Shown: in pieces, positions 8,560 to 18,296 of the stretch
Numbering within the stretch: the stretch's first letter is position 1
How the letters are laid out: every line of letters begins with the position of its first letter
Assembly (NCBI RefSeq): GCF_033880585.1
Contig: NZ_CP137624.1
Coordinates: 3,817,501 to 3,881,500 of the forward strand
DNA: 64,000 nt
From: Lysinibacillus louembei
Lineage (GTDB): Bacteria; Bacillota; Bacilli; Bacillales_A; Planococcaceae
Direction: 5' to 3'
The notes under the pieces: model-generated
What the model saw: only the letters and a program-made list of their open reading frames with translations
Told to the model about the DNA's origin: nothing
The model's database searches: none
Position numbers and translations under genes: made by a program

Positions 8560-9321
8560 TTATGCCTCCTCCTGCTCTAGCTGCTTAAACGCATTCATTG
8601 CACTTTGAGCTGCTTGCTGCTCCGCCTCTTTTTTCGACTTTCCACAGCCAATTCCTAGTTCCTGATCATTCAATAGCACTCGAGAAACGAAAGTACGGTT
8701 ATGGGCTGGTCCTTTTTCATCTATAATTTCATAATGAAGTGGTCCATTATTTGTTTGCTGAACCATTTCTTGAAGCTGGCTTTTAAAATCCATCACATGC
8801 GAAAAAGCACCGACTTCTATTTTCGGAAATACGACACGCTCTAAAAATGTGACAACATTGTCTAAACCTTGATCTAAATAAAGTGCACCTACAAATGATT
8901 CAAAAACATCTGCTAAAAGTGCAGGGCGCTCACGACCTCCCGTTAGCTCCTCTCCTTTGCCCAATAAGACGAACTGCCCGAATTGTAGCTCGTTGGCAAA
9001 AACAACAAGAGAAGGTTCACATACGATAGAGGCACGTAGCTTTGTCAGCTCCCCCTCGCTCATTTGTGGATATTTTTCAAATAAATATTTTGAGACGGAA
9101 AGCTCTAATACAGCATCTCCTAAAAATTCTAAGCGTTCGTTGTCCGTGTATAGCTTGCGTCGATGTTCATTCACATAGGATGAATGGGTAAATGCTTGGT
9201 ACAATAATGCGGTATTTTGAAATGAAATGTTGAGCTCTTGCTGTAAAACTTGGAATTGATTTTTTATTTTCTCTGAAAATGTGCCTGCTTTATGCTGGCT
9301 TCCTTTTTTTCTTATCGTCAT
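8560..9321 (-). CDS. rnc: Ribonuclease III
   Basis: RNase III cleaves double-stranded RNA in rRNA and scRNA processing. The 253-residue protein has the signature [14 protein letters not shown] (from about residue 62) with catalytic acidic residues, a second acidic site at [15 protein letters not shown], and a C-terminal dsRNA-binding domain (about 183-250, ending [15 protein letters not shown]). An AAGG site lies about 10 bp before the chosen ATG; a competing ATG 4 bp upstream is out of frame. It has its own promoter and leads the rnc-smc-ftsY unit. Confidence 0.97.
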   Translation of the reverse strand: MTIRKKGSQHKAGTFSEKIKNQFQVLQQELNISFQNTALLYQAFTHSSYVNEHRRKLYTDNERLEFLGDAVLELSVSKYLFEKYPQMSEGELTKLRASIVCEPSLVVFANELQFGQFVLLGKGEELTGGRERPALLADVFESFVGALYLDQGLDNVVTFLERVVFPKIEVGAFSHVMDFKSQLQEMVQQTNNGPLHYEIIDEKGPAHNRTFVSRVLLNDQELGIGCGKSKKEAEQQAAQSAMNAFKQLEQEEA

Positions 9322-9355
9322 TCATAATCTGCCTTCCTAGTAGTTTCTACTCTTA

Positions 9356-9384
9356 AGTGTACAATGGAATAGCTGTTTTTTCAA
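9356..9384 (-). promoter_or_regulatory. Promoter of rnc-smc-ftsY
   Basis: Minus-strand TTGAAA (9384-9379), a 17-bp spacer and TACACT (9361-9356) lie between the acpP terminator and rnc, consistent with a sigma-A promoter. Confidence 0.65.
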
Positions 9385-9419
9385 AGGGGGGCTATAATTA
9401 TTTTCCTTTCTTTACGAAA

Positions 9420-9457
9420 AGAAAAAGAGATATGTTTGCCTATGACAAACATATCTC
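9420..9457 (-). terminator. Terminator after acpP
   Basis: GAGATATGTTTG (9427-9438) pairs perfectly with CAAACATATCTC (9446-9457) and is followed on the minus strand by TTTTTC. It ends the fapR-plsX-fabD-fabG-acpP transcript. Confidence 0.88.
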
Positions 9458-9465
9458 CGTATTCG

Positions 9466-9702
9466 TTAGTTAACTTTGCTTTCAATATAGCTGATCGCAT
9501 CACCAACTGTTCCGATTTTCTCCGCATCTTCATCAGAAATTTCCATATCGAACTCATCTTCTAATTCCATAACAAGCTCAACTACGTCTAATGAGTCAGC
9601 ACCTAAATCATCACGGAAAGAGGCTTCTAATTTTACTTCGCTCTCTTCAACACCTAAACGATCAACTACTACTTTTGTTACACGCTCTAAAACTGTAGAC
9701 AC
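9466..9702 (-). CDS. acpP: Acyl carrier protein
   Basis: ACP carries growing acyl chains on a phosphopantetheine arm. The product contains the attachment motif [19 protein letters not shown], with the serine of DSL modified. Two in-frame GTG starts exist (9711 and 9702); the first lies inside the GGGGAGGTG ribosome site, so 9702 is chosen, giving a typical 78 residues beginning STVLERVTK after the initiator. It is last in the FapR operon and is followed by a terminator. Confidence 0.97.
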   Translation of the reverse strand: MSTVLERVTKVVVDRLGVEESEVKLEASFRDDLGADSLDVVELVMELEDEFDMEISDEDAEKIGTVGDAISYIESKVN

Positions 9703-9741
9703 ATTGGTCACCTCCCCTCAAAGTAAAGTGTAAAATAAGTC

Positions 9742-10485
9742 TTACATGACCATACCGCCATCTACATGTAGCGTTTGTCCTGTAATATAATTTGCTGCAT
9801 CTGAAGCGAAAAATACAACCGTTTTCGCAATATCCTCAGGCTGCCCAAGCTTCGCTAAAGGAATTTGTGCAAGCATCGCCTGTTTTAATTCCTCAGATAG
9901 CTCATCCGTCATATCTGTTGTAATAAAGCCTGGTGCAATAGCATTCACTAAAATATTGCGACTTGCTAGCTCCTTCGCTGTCGTTTTCGTCAAGCCAATG
10001 ACACCAGCTTTTGCTGCAACATAGTTTGCTTGTCCTGCGTTACCAGATACCCCTACGATAGATGAAATATTAATAATGCGTCCACTGCGTTGCTTCATCA
10101 TTTGACGTGTCACAGCCTTCGTGCATAAAAAGACGCCCTTTAAGTTTGTGTTCATCACATCATCCCATTCGTCTTCCTTCATGCGCATTAATAAATTATC
10201 ACGCGTAATACCTGCATTATTTACTAATATATCAATTGAGCCGAATGTTTCCAACGCTTTATTCATTAATTGTGCAACAGATTCTGCATCTGCTACGTTT
10301 GCCTGTACTGCAATTGCTTCGCCACCAGCTGCTTGAATTTGCTCTACAACTTGCTGTGCACGCGCCTCACTGCCGCTATAATTCACAACTACTTTTGCGC
10401 CCTGTTTAGCAAGCTCTAATGCAATAGCTTGACCAATACCACGTGATGCACCTGTTACAACAGCCGTTTTATTTTGTAATGTCAT
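9742..10485 (-). CDS. fabG: 3-oxoacyl-ACP reductase FabG
   Basis: FabG performs the NADPH-dependent first reduction of the fatty-acid elongation cycle. The 247-residue short-chain dehydrogenase has the Rossmann TGASRGIGQ motif near the N terminus, NNAG, and the catalytic Ser plus YVAAK (Tyr/Lys) triad. It ends with [14 protein letters not shown], typical of FabG. The ATG at 10485 shares its A with the fabD stop and has AAGGAG at 8 bp; the upstream GTG (10494) has no spacing from that site and is rejected. Confidence 0.97.
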   Translation of the reverse strand: MTLQNKTAVVTGASRGIGQAIALELAKQGAKVVVNYSGSEARAQQVVEQIQAAGGEAIAVQANVADAESVAQLMNKALETFGSIDILVNNAGITRDNLLMRMKEDEWDDVMNTNLKGVFLCTKAVTRQMMKQRSGRIINISSIVGVSGNAGQANYVAAKAGVIGLTKTTAKELASRNILVNAIAPGFITTDMTDELSEELKQAMLAQIPLAKLGQPEDIAKTVVFFASDAANYITGQTLHVDGGMVM

Positions 10486-11429
10486 TATGCCCACTCCTTC
10501 GCAGCATCTACTAATGCTTGTAATGATTCTTCATCATAGACACAATACACTTGTGCTGTGCGGTCGATTTTTTTCACTAAGCCTGATAAGACTTTACCTG
10601 GTCCACATTCCACAAAAAAAGTAACACCTTGCTCTAATAGTGTACGCACATTTTGCTCCCATAGAACAGGGCTCACGACTTGCTCAACCATTTCACGACG
10701 AATTGCTGCCGCATCTGTCAGTAGTGTAGAAGTAACATTGCTGACAACAGGAATTGTTGGTGGCTGCACATTTAATTGTTCAACAGTTTCTGCTAATTTA
10801 TCTGCTGCTGGTTGCATTAGGCTTGAATGGAAAGGTCCGCTTACAACTAATGGAATCGCACGTTTTGCGCCTGCTTCCTTCGCTGCTACACATGCTTTTT
10901 CAACGCCCTCTTTTGTACCAGAAATGACGATTTGCCCTGGACAGTTTAAATTCGCTAGTTGTACGGCGTCACCTTCTGCCGAAACCGTATCACAAATTGC
11001 TTTTAAAGGCTTTGCATCTAATCCTAAAATCGCTGCCATTGCTCCTTGCCCTGCTGGTACTGCCTCGTCCATATAAAGGCCGCGCTTATGCACTGTCGCT
11101 ACCGCCTCGTCAAATGTTAACACACCAGAGGCAACAAATGCACTATATTCACCTAATGAGTGGCCTGCTGTAAAATCTGGGCGAATTCCTGCCTCGATAA
11201 TTTTATTAGCAACCATTACACCTGTTGTCAGTAATGCAGGCTGTGCATGATATGTTAATGTTAGCTCCTCTTGCGGGCCGCTTAACATTAAATTTGATAG
11301 AGAAAAGCCTAACACTTCGTCTGCACGTTCATACAAGGCTTTGCTTGCTGTTGTTGTTTCGACAAATTGTGCGCCCATCCCTACTTGCTGTGAGCCTTGT
11401 CCAGGAAAAATAAAAGCGATTTTCGTCAT
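10485..11429 (-). CDS. fabD: Malonyl-CoA:ACP transacylase FabD
   Basis: FabD transfers malonyl from CoA to ACP to supply elongation units. The 314-residue protein shows [12 protein letters not shown] at the start, the nucleophile motif GHSLGEYSA (about residue 90), and the catalytic histidine in GPFHSSLM (about residue 200). It overlaps plsX and fabG by single bases, indicating translational coupling within the FapR operon. Confidence 0.97.
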   Translation of the reverse strand: MTKIAFIFPGQGSQQVGMGAQFVETTTASKALYERADEVLGFSLSNLMLSGPQEELTLTYHAQPALLTTGVMVANKIIEAGIRPDFTAGHSLGEYSAFVASGVLTFDEAVATVHKRGLYMDEAVPAGQGAMAAILGLDAKPLKAICDTVSAEGDAVQLANLNCPGQIVISGTKEGVEKACVAAKEAGAKRAIPLVVSGPFHSSLMQPAADKLAETVEQLNVQPPTIPVVSNVTSTLLTDAAAIRREMVEQVVSPVLWEQNVRTLLEQGVTFFVECGPGKVLSGLVKKIDRTAQVYCVYDEESLQALVDAAKEWA

Positions 11430-12433
11430 TAGTCGTTCTCCTTTACTTGTTGCTGTTTTGCAATTGCTTCTTTAATCGTTGCACAAACATCATGCTCTAC
11501 CATCATATGCGCTTGTTTAATGGCGCTATAAATCGCCTTTGCATTCGATGAACCATGTGCTTTAATAACAGGTGCCTGCAAGCCGAAAAGCGCTGCACCA
11601 CCATATTCCGTATAATCCATTTTATCTTTTAACGATTTTAAATCATTTTTCACAAGCATTGCCGCAAATTTTGATTTTGTCGTTGCCATTAATGCACCTT
11701 TTAGCATCGAAAAAATTGTACCCGCCGTGCCTTCTAATGATTTTAATACCATATTGCCTGTAAAGCCATCCGTTACAACAACGTCAGCGACACCATTTAA
11801 TAGCTCTCGTGCCTCAACATTGCCTTCAAAGCGAAGCTCTGTTTCTTTTAATAGAGTAAATGCGGCTTTTGTTAATTCATTGCCTTTATTATCTTCCGTT
11901 CCGATATTTAGTAGCCCAACGCGTGGTGCTTTTTGTGCACGTACTTTTTTGACATAAATATCACCCATAATGGCATATTGCTGTAAATGCTCTGGCTTTG
12001 CCTCCGCATTCGCTCCTAAATCAAGCATTAAAAAGCCTTGTCCATCAACTGTTGGCAATGTTGTTGCTAAAGCTGGTCGAGCAACACCTTCAATGCGTCC
12101 TACCTTGTATAAACCGCCAGCCATTAAAGCACCTGTATTGCCTGCTGATAAACAAGCATCTGCCTCATTTGCCACAACAGCATCTAAAATCTTTGCCATG
12201 GAAGAGTCCTTTTTACGACGTACAGCGCGTGCTGGATCATCGTCTCCACCTACCACTTCTGAGCAATCAATCACTGTCAAACGCGGATGCTCCTTTAAAT
12301 AGGGAGCCATTTTTTCCTGCTGACCGTATAATTGAATTTCAATTGTCGGGAAATCATCTAAAGCTAATAATACCCCTTCAATAATCGATTGCGGTGCGTG
12401 GTCGCCACCCATACCATCTACTGCTAATCTCAT
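11429..12433 (-). CDS. plsX: Phosphate acyltransferase PlsX
   Basis: PlsX converts acyl-ACP to acyl-phosphate, the acyl donor for PlsY at the start of phospholipid synthesis, and associates peripherally with the membrane. The 334-residue product starts [17 protein letters not shown] and has [16 protein letters not shown] and [15 protein letters not shown], family hallmarks. Its ATG overlaps the fapR stop as ATGA. Length is normal for the family. Confidence 0.97.
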   Translation of the reverse strand: MRLAVDGMGGDHAPQSIIEGVLLALDDFPTIEIQLYGQQEKMAPYLKEHPRLTVIDCSEVVGGDDDPARAVRRKKDSSMAKILDAVVANEADACLSAGNTGALMAGGLYKVGRIEGVARPALATTLPTVDGQGFLMLDLGANAEAKPEHLQQYAIMGDIYVKKVRAQKAPRVGLLNIGTEDNKGNELTKAAFTLLKETELRFEGNVEARELLNGVADVVVTDGFTGNMVLKSLEGTAGTIFSMLKGALMATTKSKFAAMLVKNDLKSLKDKMDYTEYGGAALFGLQAPVIKAHGSSNAKAIYSAIKQAHMMVEHDVCATIKEAIAKQQQVKEND

Positions 12434-13014
12434 GTTGCTTCACCTACACCTTTCGTACGGTACATTTCAAATTCACCTATAAATACTATCTCATTATCTA
12501 CTGTTGATTGCACATCAACATATGTACGATTTTTTATTTTATCCTCAGCACGAACTGTTGCCTTTGTAACAACGCGATCACCTGCTTTTACAGGTTTAAC
12601 AAACACAACGCTCGACTTAACCGTCAAAGCCAGTTCATCATTAATAACTGCAACAGCTAATGAGTTTGCCTGTGCAAACAAATGATGTCCACGCGCAATC
12701 CCATTACGCTGAAAGACATGCTCCTCCCTAACATCAAAAATGGAAAGAGCACGCTTATCTAATTCAATATCTATAATTTCACCAATTACTTCGTCTAAAG
12801 GTAAAGATTTCACTTCGTTTTCATAGTTTTTTGCTGCGACATCTTTAATGCGCTCACGCAGCTCTGGAATCGCCAGCTCCATGCGATCTAAGCGGATTGT
12901 TTGTACACTAACACTAAATTTAGCAGCTAACTGGTCATCTGTGACGAATGGGTTATCTGCGATTGTCTCTATTAGTAATTGTTGGCGTTCTTTTTTCGTT
13001 CTTTTCATCGTCAC
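12430..13014 (-). CDS. fapR: Fatty acid and phospholipid repressor FapR
   Basis: FapR represses lipid-synthesis genes and is released when its C-terminal hot-dog domain binds malonyl-CoA. The 194-residue protein has an N-terminal DeoR-type HTH ([22 protein letters not shown], about residues 25-46 in two overlapping helices) followed by the linker and the thioesterase-like domain with [20 protein letters not shown] start at 13014 has AGGTG upstream; ATG two codons later is possible. It is first in the operon it controls, and its operator overlaps the promoter start region. Confidence 0.96.
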   Translation of the reverse strand: MTMKRTKKERQQLLIETIADNPFVTDDQLAAKFSVSVQTIRLDRMELAIPELRERIKDVAAKNYENEVKSLPLDEVIGEIIDIELDKRALSIFDVREEHVFQRNGIARGHHLFAQANSLAVAVINDELALTVKSSVVFVKPVKAGDRVVTKATVRAEDKIKNRTYVDVQSTVDNEIVFIGEFEMYRTKGVGEAT

Positions 13015-13034
13015 TTGTCACCTGCTTTTTAGTA

Positions 13035-13051
13035 TTAGAACTTGGTACTAA
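13035..13051 (-). promoter_or_regulatory. FapR operator
   Basis: The 17-bp element TTAGAACTTGGTACTAA matches the known FapR site TTAGTACCTGGTACTAA at 15 of 17 positions. It lies just downstream of the -10 box of fapR, where bound FapR would block initiation, so the operon is very likely autoregulated by malonyl-CoA. Confidence 0.9.
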
Positions 13052-13055
13052 TACC

Positions 13056-13084
13056 AGTATACATTTTCAAAAATAAGAACGCAA
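13056..13084 (-). promoter_or_regulatory. Promoter of the fapR operon
   Basis: Minus-strand TTGCGT (13084-13079), a 17-bp spacer and TATACT (13061-13056) immediately precede the FapR operator. Confidence 0.75.
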
Positions 13085-13090
13085 CCATTT

Positions 13091-15133
13091 TTAATCAATG
13101 CGCTCCCCTTGTAGTACACCTGATGCTTCAAGGCGATGACGAAGCGGTGCGTATGCCTCTTCCTTCCAAAATGACTCACTATGCACAAGACGCTCTGCAT
13201 CGCGTCTTGCCACATCTAATGCACGATAATCATGCACAAGATCCGCCATTTTAAATTCAGGTAGGCCGCTTTGCTTTTTACCAAAGAAATCACCAGGACC
13301 ACGTAGTTCTAAATCCTTTTCAGCCAATTTAAAACCGTCATTCGTTTCCGTCATCGACCGCATGCGCTCCTGCCCTTCATCCGATTTAGGGTCGGCAATT
13401 AATACACAATACGATTGATGTTCCCCACGTCCTACGCGTCCCCTTAGCTGATGGAGCTGTGCTAAACCGAAGCGCTCCGCATCATAGATCGTCATAAATG
13501 TTGCATTCGGTACGTTCACCCCAACCTCTACAACAGTCGTTGACACGAGCACATGTATCTCACCGTTACTGAATGCACGCATAATCTCATCTTTTTCGGT
13601 CGGATGCAGACGTCCATGCATGAGGCCGACTGTAAAGCTCCCTGCAAAATATGCTGTTAAATGATTATAGGCATCGACTGCATTTTGTACATCTAGCTTG
13701 TCAGATTCCTCAATCAATGGACAAATGACATATGCTTGTCTTCCTTTGGCAAGCTCTGTCTGCATTTTAGAAAGCACGGCACCAAGCTGCTCCTCCTTCA
13801 TCCAGTGCGTTTCGATTTCCTTACGCCCTGCTGGTAGCTCATCAATAATTGATACATCCATTTCACCAAATGCGGTAATGGCTAACGTTCTAGGGATTGG
13901 TGTCGCTGTCATAAAGAGCACATCTGGATGCTCTCCTTTATCACGCAAAATGCGGCGCTGTTCTACGCCAAAGCGATGTTGCTCATCGGTAATAACAAAG
14001 CCGAGCTTATGAAATGCGACATCGGGCTGTATCAATGCATGTGTACCAATTAAAATATCAATCTCTCCCGCAGCTAATTGCTCCAATAAAAGGCGACGCT
14101 CTTTCGTTTTTGTTGAACCTGATAAAATCGCAACACGCACACCAATTGGCTCAAACCAGCCCTTCAATGACTCCGCATGCTGCTCTGCTAAAATTTCAGT
14201 TGGCGCCATCAATGCTCCTTGATAGCCTGCTGTGACTGCTGCATATAAGCCGATTGCCGCAACGACCGTTTTCCCTGAACCAACATCCCCCTGTAGAAGA
14301 CGATTCATCCGCTGTGGCAATTTCAAGTCTTTACATATTTCATTAACGACACGCTTTTGCGCAGCTGTTAGCTCATATGGCAATGTTTGAATAAAGGCAC
14401 GCAGTTTGTCAATATCATAAGCAATTTCAAGCCCTTGCTCCGCCTCCTTACGACTTTTGCGCAATGCTTGAATGCGCAATTGAAATTCAAGCAGCTCCTC
14501 GTAAACAAAGCGGCGACGAGCTTGCTTTGCATGCGTGGCATCCTTTGGAAAATGCACGCCCTCTAACGCTTCTTGAATATCAACTAGCTGATAGTCTAAA
14601 CGTAATTGTGGTGGTAAAATATCCTCTACATCCCCCACTATATCAAGTGCCTGTCGCATATATTTACGGAAGCGCTTTTGTTGAATTAAGCCACGCAAAC
14701 TATAAACTGGCTCAAAATCTACTTGCTCTGTTTTCGGACCAAATGTGACGGAGGACCCAACAATCACTTGACGCCCTCGGTCCCATTTTCCTGTTACTGT
14801 GACAAGCGTGCCTGGCAACAGCCGTTGTCGCAAATAGCCTTGATTAAAAAATACCGCTTTTACTAAATGGCGCCCTGCGCGCACAGCTACCGTTAAACGC
14901 TGTTTATTTTTCCCTAAAAAAATGACGGAGGGTATCGATTCAACCGTTGCCTCAATTGTAACGCGCTCATTATGTGGCGTTTCAGCTAAATCCTTCAATC
15001 GAAAATCCTCATGACGATAAGGAAATGTCCAAATTAAATCGCCAATTGTTTCAATATGTAATGATTGTAGATGCTCTGCTGTTTCCTTGCCAATTCCCTT
15101 CAATGTCGTTACAGGTTCTGTACAGCTTGTCAT
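13091..15133 (-). CDS. recG: ATP-dependent DNA helicase RecG
   Basis: RecG remodels stalled replication forks and branched recombination intermediates. The 680-residue protein has an N-terminal wedge/OB domain (about residues 60-150), Walker A GDVGSGKTVVAA, the ITDEQHRFG box (DEQH), the TATPIPRT motif, and the C-terminal helicase half with HQLRGRVGRG and a TRG-type segment. AAAGGAGGG precedes the ATG. It ends 77 bp before fapR and is transcribed the same way. Confidence 0.97.
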   Translation of the reverse strand: MTSCTEPVTTLKGIGKETAEHLQSLHIETIGDLIWTFPYRHEDFRLKDLAETPHNERVTIEATVESIPSVIFLGKNKQRLTVAVRAGRHLVKAVFFNQGYLRQRLLPGTLVTVTGKWDRGRQVIVGSSVTFGPKTEQVDFEPVYSLRGLIQQKRFRKYMRQALDIVGDVEDILPPQLRLDYQLVDIQEALEGVHFPKDATHAKQARRRFVYEELLEFQLRIQALRKSRKEAEQGLEIAYDIDKLRAFIQTLPYELTAAQKRVVNEICKDLKLPQRMNRLLQGDVGSGKTVVAAIGLYAAVTAGYQGALMAPTEILAEQHAESLKGWFEPIGVRVAILSGSTKTKERRLLLEQLAAGEIDILIGTHALIQPDVAFHKLGFVITDEQHRFGVEQRRILRDKGEHPDVLFMTATPIPRTLAITAFGEMDVSIIDELPAGRKEIETHWMKEEQLGAVLSKMQTELAKGRQAYVICPLIEESDKLDVQNAVDAYNHLTAYFAGSFTVGLMHGRLHPTEKDEIMRAFSNGEIHVLVSTTVVEVGVNVPNATFMTIYDAERFGLAQLHQLRGRVGRGEHQSYCVLIADPKSDEGQERMRSMTETNDGFKLAEKDLELRGPGDFFGKKQSGLPEFKMADLVHDYRALDVARRDAERLVHSESFWKEEAYAPLRHRLEASGVLQGERID

Positions 15134-15140
15134 ATTATAT

Positions 15141-15510
15141 CCCTCCTTTTACACGTGTCGTTGTTATTCATCGTACATTGAATATTTTGATAGCTGCACA
15201 TTTGTACTCGTTCTACAAGCTGTATTACTTTATAAAAAGTCCATACGATTGCGAATTTCAATAATATTCCCAAAGCCTTTAAATCGGCAAATATTATGTA
15301 ATAGTCTTGTACAGAAATTTTCTCCCAAAAAATCTTATCCAATAAACACTGTTTCGTCTGGAAAAAGGTCCGCCCCTAACATACAATCTTCTATGCTATA
15401 GCATTCGCATCCACTAAATTGTCAAGCCATGTTTCATCAATCAAATCTACAAAAATAGTATATAAATGCTTGCCATAGCTATTCAGAATTTCAAAACGGA
15501 CACCTTTCAT
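15141..15510 (-). pseudogene. Broken DUF2691-family gene
   Basis: Translated fragments in successive frames look like one DUF2691-type protein: MKGVRFEILNSYGKHLY at the start (ATG at 15510), then DCMLGADLFPDETVFIG in a second frame, then DKIFWEKISVQDYY and IIFADLKA, then IIEIRNRMDFL in another frame. At least two frameshifts and in-frame stops interrupt it, so no full product is possible. Function of the family is unknown to me; the assignment is from remembered family features such as YYxIFADLKA. It occupies most of the 440-bp gap between recG and the next gene. Confidence 0.6.
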
Positions 15511-15571
15511 ACGTGTTCATCTTCTCTTCATGTATAATTATTATATTACATTGATAAAGGAGGAGATTCCA

Positions 15572-16510
15572 ATGAACGACACTTTCCAACGAATTGTAGC
15601 AACCTTTTGGGGTATTGAGATTGCATCGTGCGACGTAATCCGTGATAGCGCTAAAAAGCTCGCTGTCATTACCGCAATGGATGGCACGCGCTATATGTTA
15701 AAAGGCGAGCAGTATAATAGCGATAAGATGCAGCAAATCTGCGCATTTGCAAATAAGCTTTCTGCAATTTTGCCTGTCACCACTTATTTAAAAATAGGTG
15801 ATGGTGGCTATACAGTAACAGAGCAAAATATTGTCTATACGCTTGAACATATGGTTTCAGGTATCGCGATTAACTGTTTGACAAATATACATATTGAAGA
15901 AATCGGCACTGCATTAGGCAAAATGCATCGTTTCTCACTGGAACATACCATTTTATTAAATCAAGCAACTTCTTGGGCGATGTTTGGTGGCAATGAGAGC
16001 GATGCACTTGGTGATTATGATGAAAACGAGCTATGCTTTCGTGATTTTGCAACCGCATTTGCACAAGAGCCACATATGCAGGACATCGCTTCGCTTTATA
16101 CAGGGTATCGTAAGCAATTAGAAGACGTGTGGAGAGAGCTACCAATAGCGGCAACACAAGGCGATTTTTGCTATTACAATATGCTTTTTGATGAGCAACA
16201 AATTAGTGGTATTTTTGATTTTAATTTAGCAGGTGATGAAGTTTTACTAAATGAATGTGTAGCAGTAGGTGTTTACTTATGCTGGCATGTAGATTATCAA
16301 GGCGAGCTGTCTTCTACGCAACGATTTCAACAATTTATGCAAGCATATGAAAAGCAAAGAACTTTGAATGTATTGGAGAAAAAGATGTTTCCTGCGTTAT
16401 TCGCTATTATTCGTGCGTTCCGCTATGACCGTGTAGAGAATGGAATTAAAAATAGTGAAGCAAAAGGGGCATTTTTGAATGAGACATTGGAGATTTTACG
16501 TAATTGCTAG
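15572..16510 (+). CDS. Aminoglycoside phosphotransferase-like kinase
   Basis: A 312-residue member of the APH/choline-kinase-like phosphotransferase superfamily; substrate unknown. The N lobe has TRYMLKGEQY with a probable ATP-binding lysine, and the C lobe has QGDFCYYNMLFD, the Brenner-type catalytic loop, and GIFDFNLAGDEVLLNE for metal binding. The loop reads QGD rather than the usual HGD, so activity may differ. The ATG at 15572 has AAGGAGGAG 8 bp upstream; an upstream in-frame ATG at 15530 lacks one. It is a lone plus-strand gene between recG and sdaAA, absent from this location in B. subtilis, with a bidirectional terminator after it. Confidence 0.78.
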   Translation: MNDTFQRIVATFWGIEIASCDVIRDSAKKLAVITAMDGTRYMLKGEQYNSDKMQQICAFANKLSAILPVTTYLKIGDGGYTVTEQNIVYTLEHMVSGIAINCLTNIHIEEIGTALGKMHRFSLEHTILLNQATSWAMFGGNESDALGDYDENELCFRDFATAFAQEPHMQDIASLYTGYRKQLEDVWRELPIAATQGDFCYYNMLFDEQQISGIFDFNLAGDEVLLNECVAVGVYLCWHVDYQGELSSTQRFQQFMQAYEKQRTLNVLEKKMFPALFAIIRAFRYDRVENGIKNSEAKGAFLNETLEILRNC

Positions 16511-16520
16511 TAAAAAAATA

Positions 16521-16569
16521 AAGCTCTCGAGAAATTGGACTACTATCCACATTTCTCGAAAGCTTTTTT
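16521..16569. terminator. Bidirectional terminator between the kinase and sdaAA
   Basis: AAGCTCTCGAGAAAT (16521-16535) pairs with ATTTCTCGAAAGCTT (16551-16565) with one mismatch. T-runs flank it in both directions (TTTTTT on plus; the A-run at 16512-16518 serves the minus strand). It overlaps the sdaAA stop codon. Confidence 0.85.
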
Positions 16570-17464
16570 ACTGCCCTTGTACAACTGCACCACCAAAGAT
16601 TTTGGCAGCTAATGCCTTACCTGTTGGTGTTGCAGCTAGTCCACCACGTGCCGTTTCTTTTAAGTCTGGATTCATTGATTCACCAATGCGATACATAGCA
16701 CCGATAACCTCATCACAAGGAATGCGGCTCGTTACTCCTGCTAACGCCATATCTGCTGCAACAATCGCATTTGCTGCGCCCATCGCATTACGTTTCACAC
16801 ATGGCACTTCTACTAAGCCTGCAACAGGGTCACAAACAAGCCCTAGCATATTTTTCAATGTAATCGCAAAGCCTTCTGCACATTGCTGTGGCGTACCCCC
16901 AGCCATTTCCACAATAGCCGCCGCCGCCATACCAGCCGCTGAGCCGACTTCCGCCTGACAGCCACCTGCCGCACCAGAAATTGATGCATTGTTCGCTACG
17001 ACAAAACCAAAGGCACCTGATGTGAATAGGAAATTAATCATTTGCTCACGTGTTGGATTTAATTTATGTTGAATCGCAAACAGCGTCCCTGGTACAACGC
17101 CTGCTGAGCCTGCTGTTGGTGTTGCACAAATTGTGCCCATCGCTGCATTTACTTCGTTTGTTGCCACTGCTTTACTAACAGCATCCAACAATAAATCGCC
17201 AGCTAGCGACTTGCCTGAAGCAATATATTTTTGCAATAATACTGCATCGCCACCTGTTAAGCCAGTAACAGAATGTACACCCTTGATGCCGCGCTCTACC
17301 GCTTCCTCCATTACTGTTAAATTACGATCCATTTGCGCCATAATATCCTCACGCGAACGTCCCGTCATTTGCATTTCCTGCTCAATCATAATTTCAGAAA
17401 TGAGCTTTCCTTCTTGCTCTGCACGCTCTACTAGTTCTCGTACATTTTGAAATAATACGTCCAT
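16568..17464 (-). CDS. sdaAA: L-serine dehydratase, alpha subunit
   Basis: SdaAA with SdaAB forms an iron-sulfur L-serine ammonia-lyase that makes pyruvate and ammonia. The 298-residue product is glycine/alanine rich with GTICATPTAGSAGVVPG, GAAGGCQAEVGSAAGMAAAA and MLGLVCDPVAGLVEVPCV; these cysteines match the cluster ligands of the family. The ATG at 17464 has AAGGAG at 8 bp; the upstream GTG overlapping that site is rejected. It lies 12 bp after sdaAB. Confidence 0.95.
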   Translation of the reverse strand: MDVLFQNVRELVERAEQEGKLISEIMIEQEMQMTGRSREDIMAQMDRNLTVMEEAVERGIKGVHSVTGLTGGDAVLLQKYIASGKSLAGDLLLDAVSKAVATNEVNAAMGTICATPTAGSAGVVPGTLFAIQHKLNPTREQMINFLFTSGAFGFVVANNASISGAAGGCQAEVGSAAGMAAAAIVEMAGGTPQQCAEGFAITLKNMLGLVCDPVAGLVEVPCVKRNAMGAANAIVAADMALAGVTSRIPCDEVIGAMYRIGESMNPDLKETARGGLAATPTGKALAAKIFGGAVVQGQ

Positions 17465-17476
17465 TATGCTCACTCC

Positions 17477-18139
17477 TTAGTTGTTAATTTTCGATACTTT
17501 CGTAATATGTGGTATATAGGAAATTTGCTGTAACACACGTTCCTCTATATTTTGATCAACTTCAATAACCATTAATGCTGTTAACCCACGCTCAATACGC
17601 GACACTTCCATATGTCCAATATTGACATCGTGCATCGCCAAACAATTTGCTACATTCGCAATACAGCCTGCACGGTCATCATGCACAACTAAAATCGCTG
17701 GCATTCCACCTGTTAAGCGAAGTTTGAAACCGTTTACTTCACTAATTTCAATTTTCCCTCCACCAATTGAAACACCTTCAACGCTCATTTCACCTTCATC
17801 ATCACCCATGACGATACGCGTTGTATTTGGATGCTCCTTATGCGCCTCTTCTGGAATAAACTCGAAAGATAAGCCTGCTTTTTCAGCATCCTCAAATGCT
17901 GTTTTAATGCGCTCATCATACGTATCATAATCTAATAAGCCGCCTACAATCGCCACATCTGTGCCATGTCCACGATATGTTTCTGCAAACGAGCCATATA
18001 AATGAATTTTTGCCCACTTCGGCTGACGACCAAATAAATCACGCGCTACACGTCCAATTCTTGCCGCACCTGCTGTATGTGAAGATGAAGGTCCAATCAT
18101 TACAGGACCAATAATATCAAAAACGGAAGTAAACTTCAT
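17477..18139 (-). CDS. sdaAB: L-serine dehydratase, beta subunit
   Basis: The 220-residue beta subunit begins MKFTSVFDIIGPVMIGPSSSHTAGAARIG, the conserved N-terminal substrate-side motif (two overlapping stretches). A C-terminal ACT domain starts around residue 146 (AILVVHDDRAGCIANVAN), suggesting amino-acid sensing. TTAGGAGG precedes ATG. It is the first gene of the sdaAB-sdaAA unit and has its own promoter. Confidence 0.95.
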   Translation of the reverse strand: MKFTSVFDIIGPVMIGPSSSHTAGAARIGRVARDLFGRQPKWAKIHLYGSFAETYRGHGTDVAIVGGLLDYDTYDERIKTAFEDAEKAGLSFEFIPEEAHKEHPNTTRIVMGDDEGEMSVEGVSIGGGKIEISEVNGFKLRLTGGMPAILVVHDDRAGCIANVANCLAMHDVNIGHMEVSRIERGLTALMVIEVDQNIEERVLQQISYIPHITKVSKINN

Positions 18140-18176
18140 ACCCGTTCCTCCTAAAAAAATCTCTTATTTACTACTT

Positions 18177-18205
18177 AGTGTATCAGAATTGTCGCTTGGA
18201 CACAA
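18177..18205 (-). promoter_or_regulatory. Promoter of sdaAB-sdaAA
   Basis: Minus-strand TTGTGT (18205-18200), a 17-bp spacer and TACACT (18182-18177) lie 38 bp upstream of the sdaAB start, after the fakA terminator. Confidence 0.6.
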
Positions 18206-18256
18206 AATTTACTTATATCAAAAGAATCATATGGAAAATAATTACTCATGTACATA

Positions 18257-18290
18257 TAAAAAGCTGTAGAGAAACGACTTTCTCTACAGC
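18257..18290 (-). terminator. Terminator after asp23-fakA
   Basis: GCTGTAGAGAAA (18263-18274) pairs perfectly with TTTCTCTACAGC (18279-18290) around CGAC, with minus-strand TTTTT following. It lies just after the fakA stop. Confidence 0.9.
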
Positions 18291-18296
18291 CTCACC

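Noticed and set aside
4838-8580. Several plus-strand frames opposite smc and ftsY
   Set aside because: They are low-complexity Cys/Ser-rich shadows of Gln/Glu-rich coding sequence without ribosome sites.
9703-9711. Upstream GTG start for acpP
   Set aside because: It lies within the ribosome site itself; the next GTG at 9702 gives the normal ACP length.
10486-10494. GTG start upstream for fabG
   Set aside because: It touches the AAGGAG ribosome site without spacing; the ATG at 10485 fits better.
15130-15342. 70-codon minus-strand frame before recG as a separate gene
   Set aside because: It is one piece of the frameshifted DUF2691-type pseudogene.
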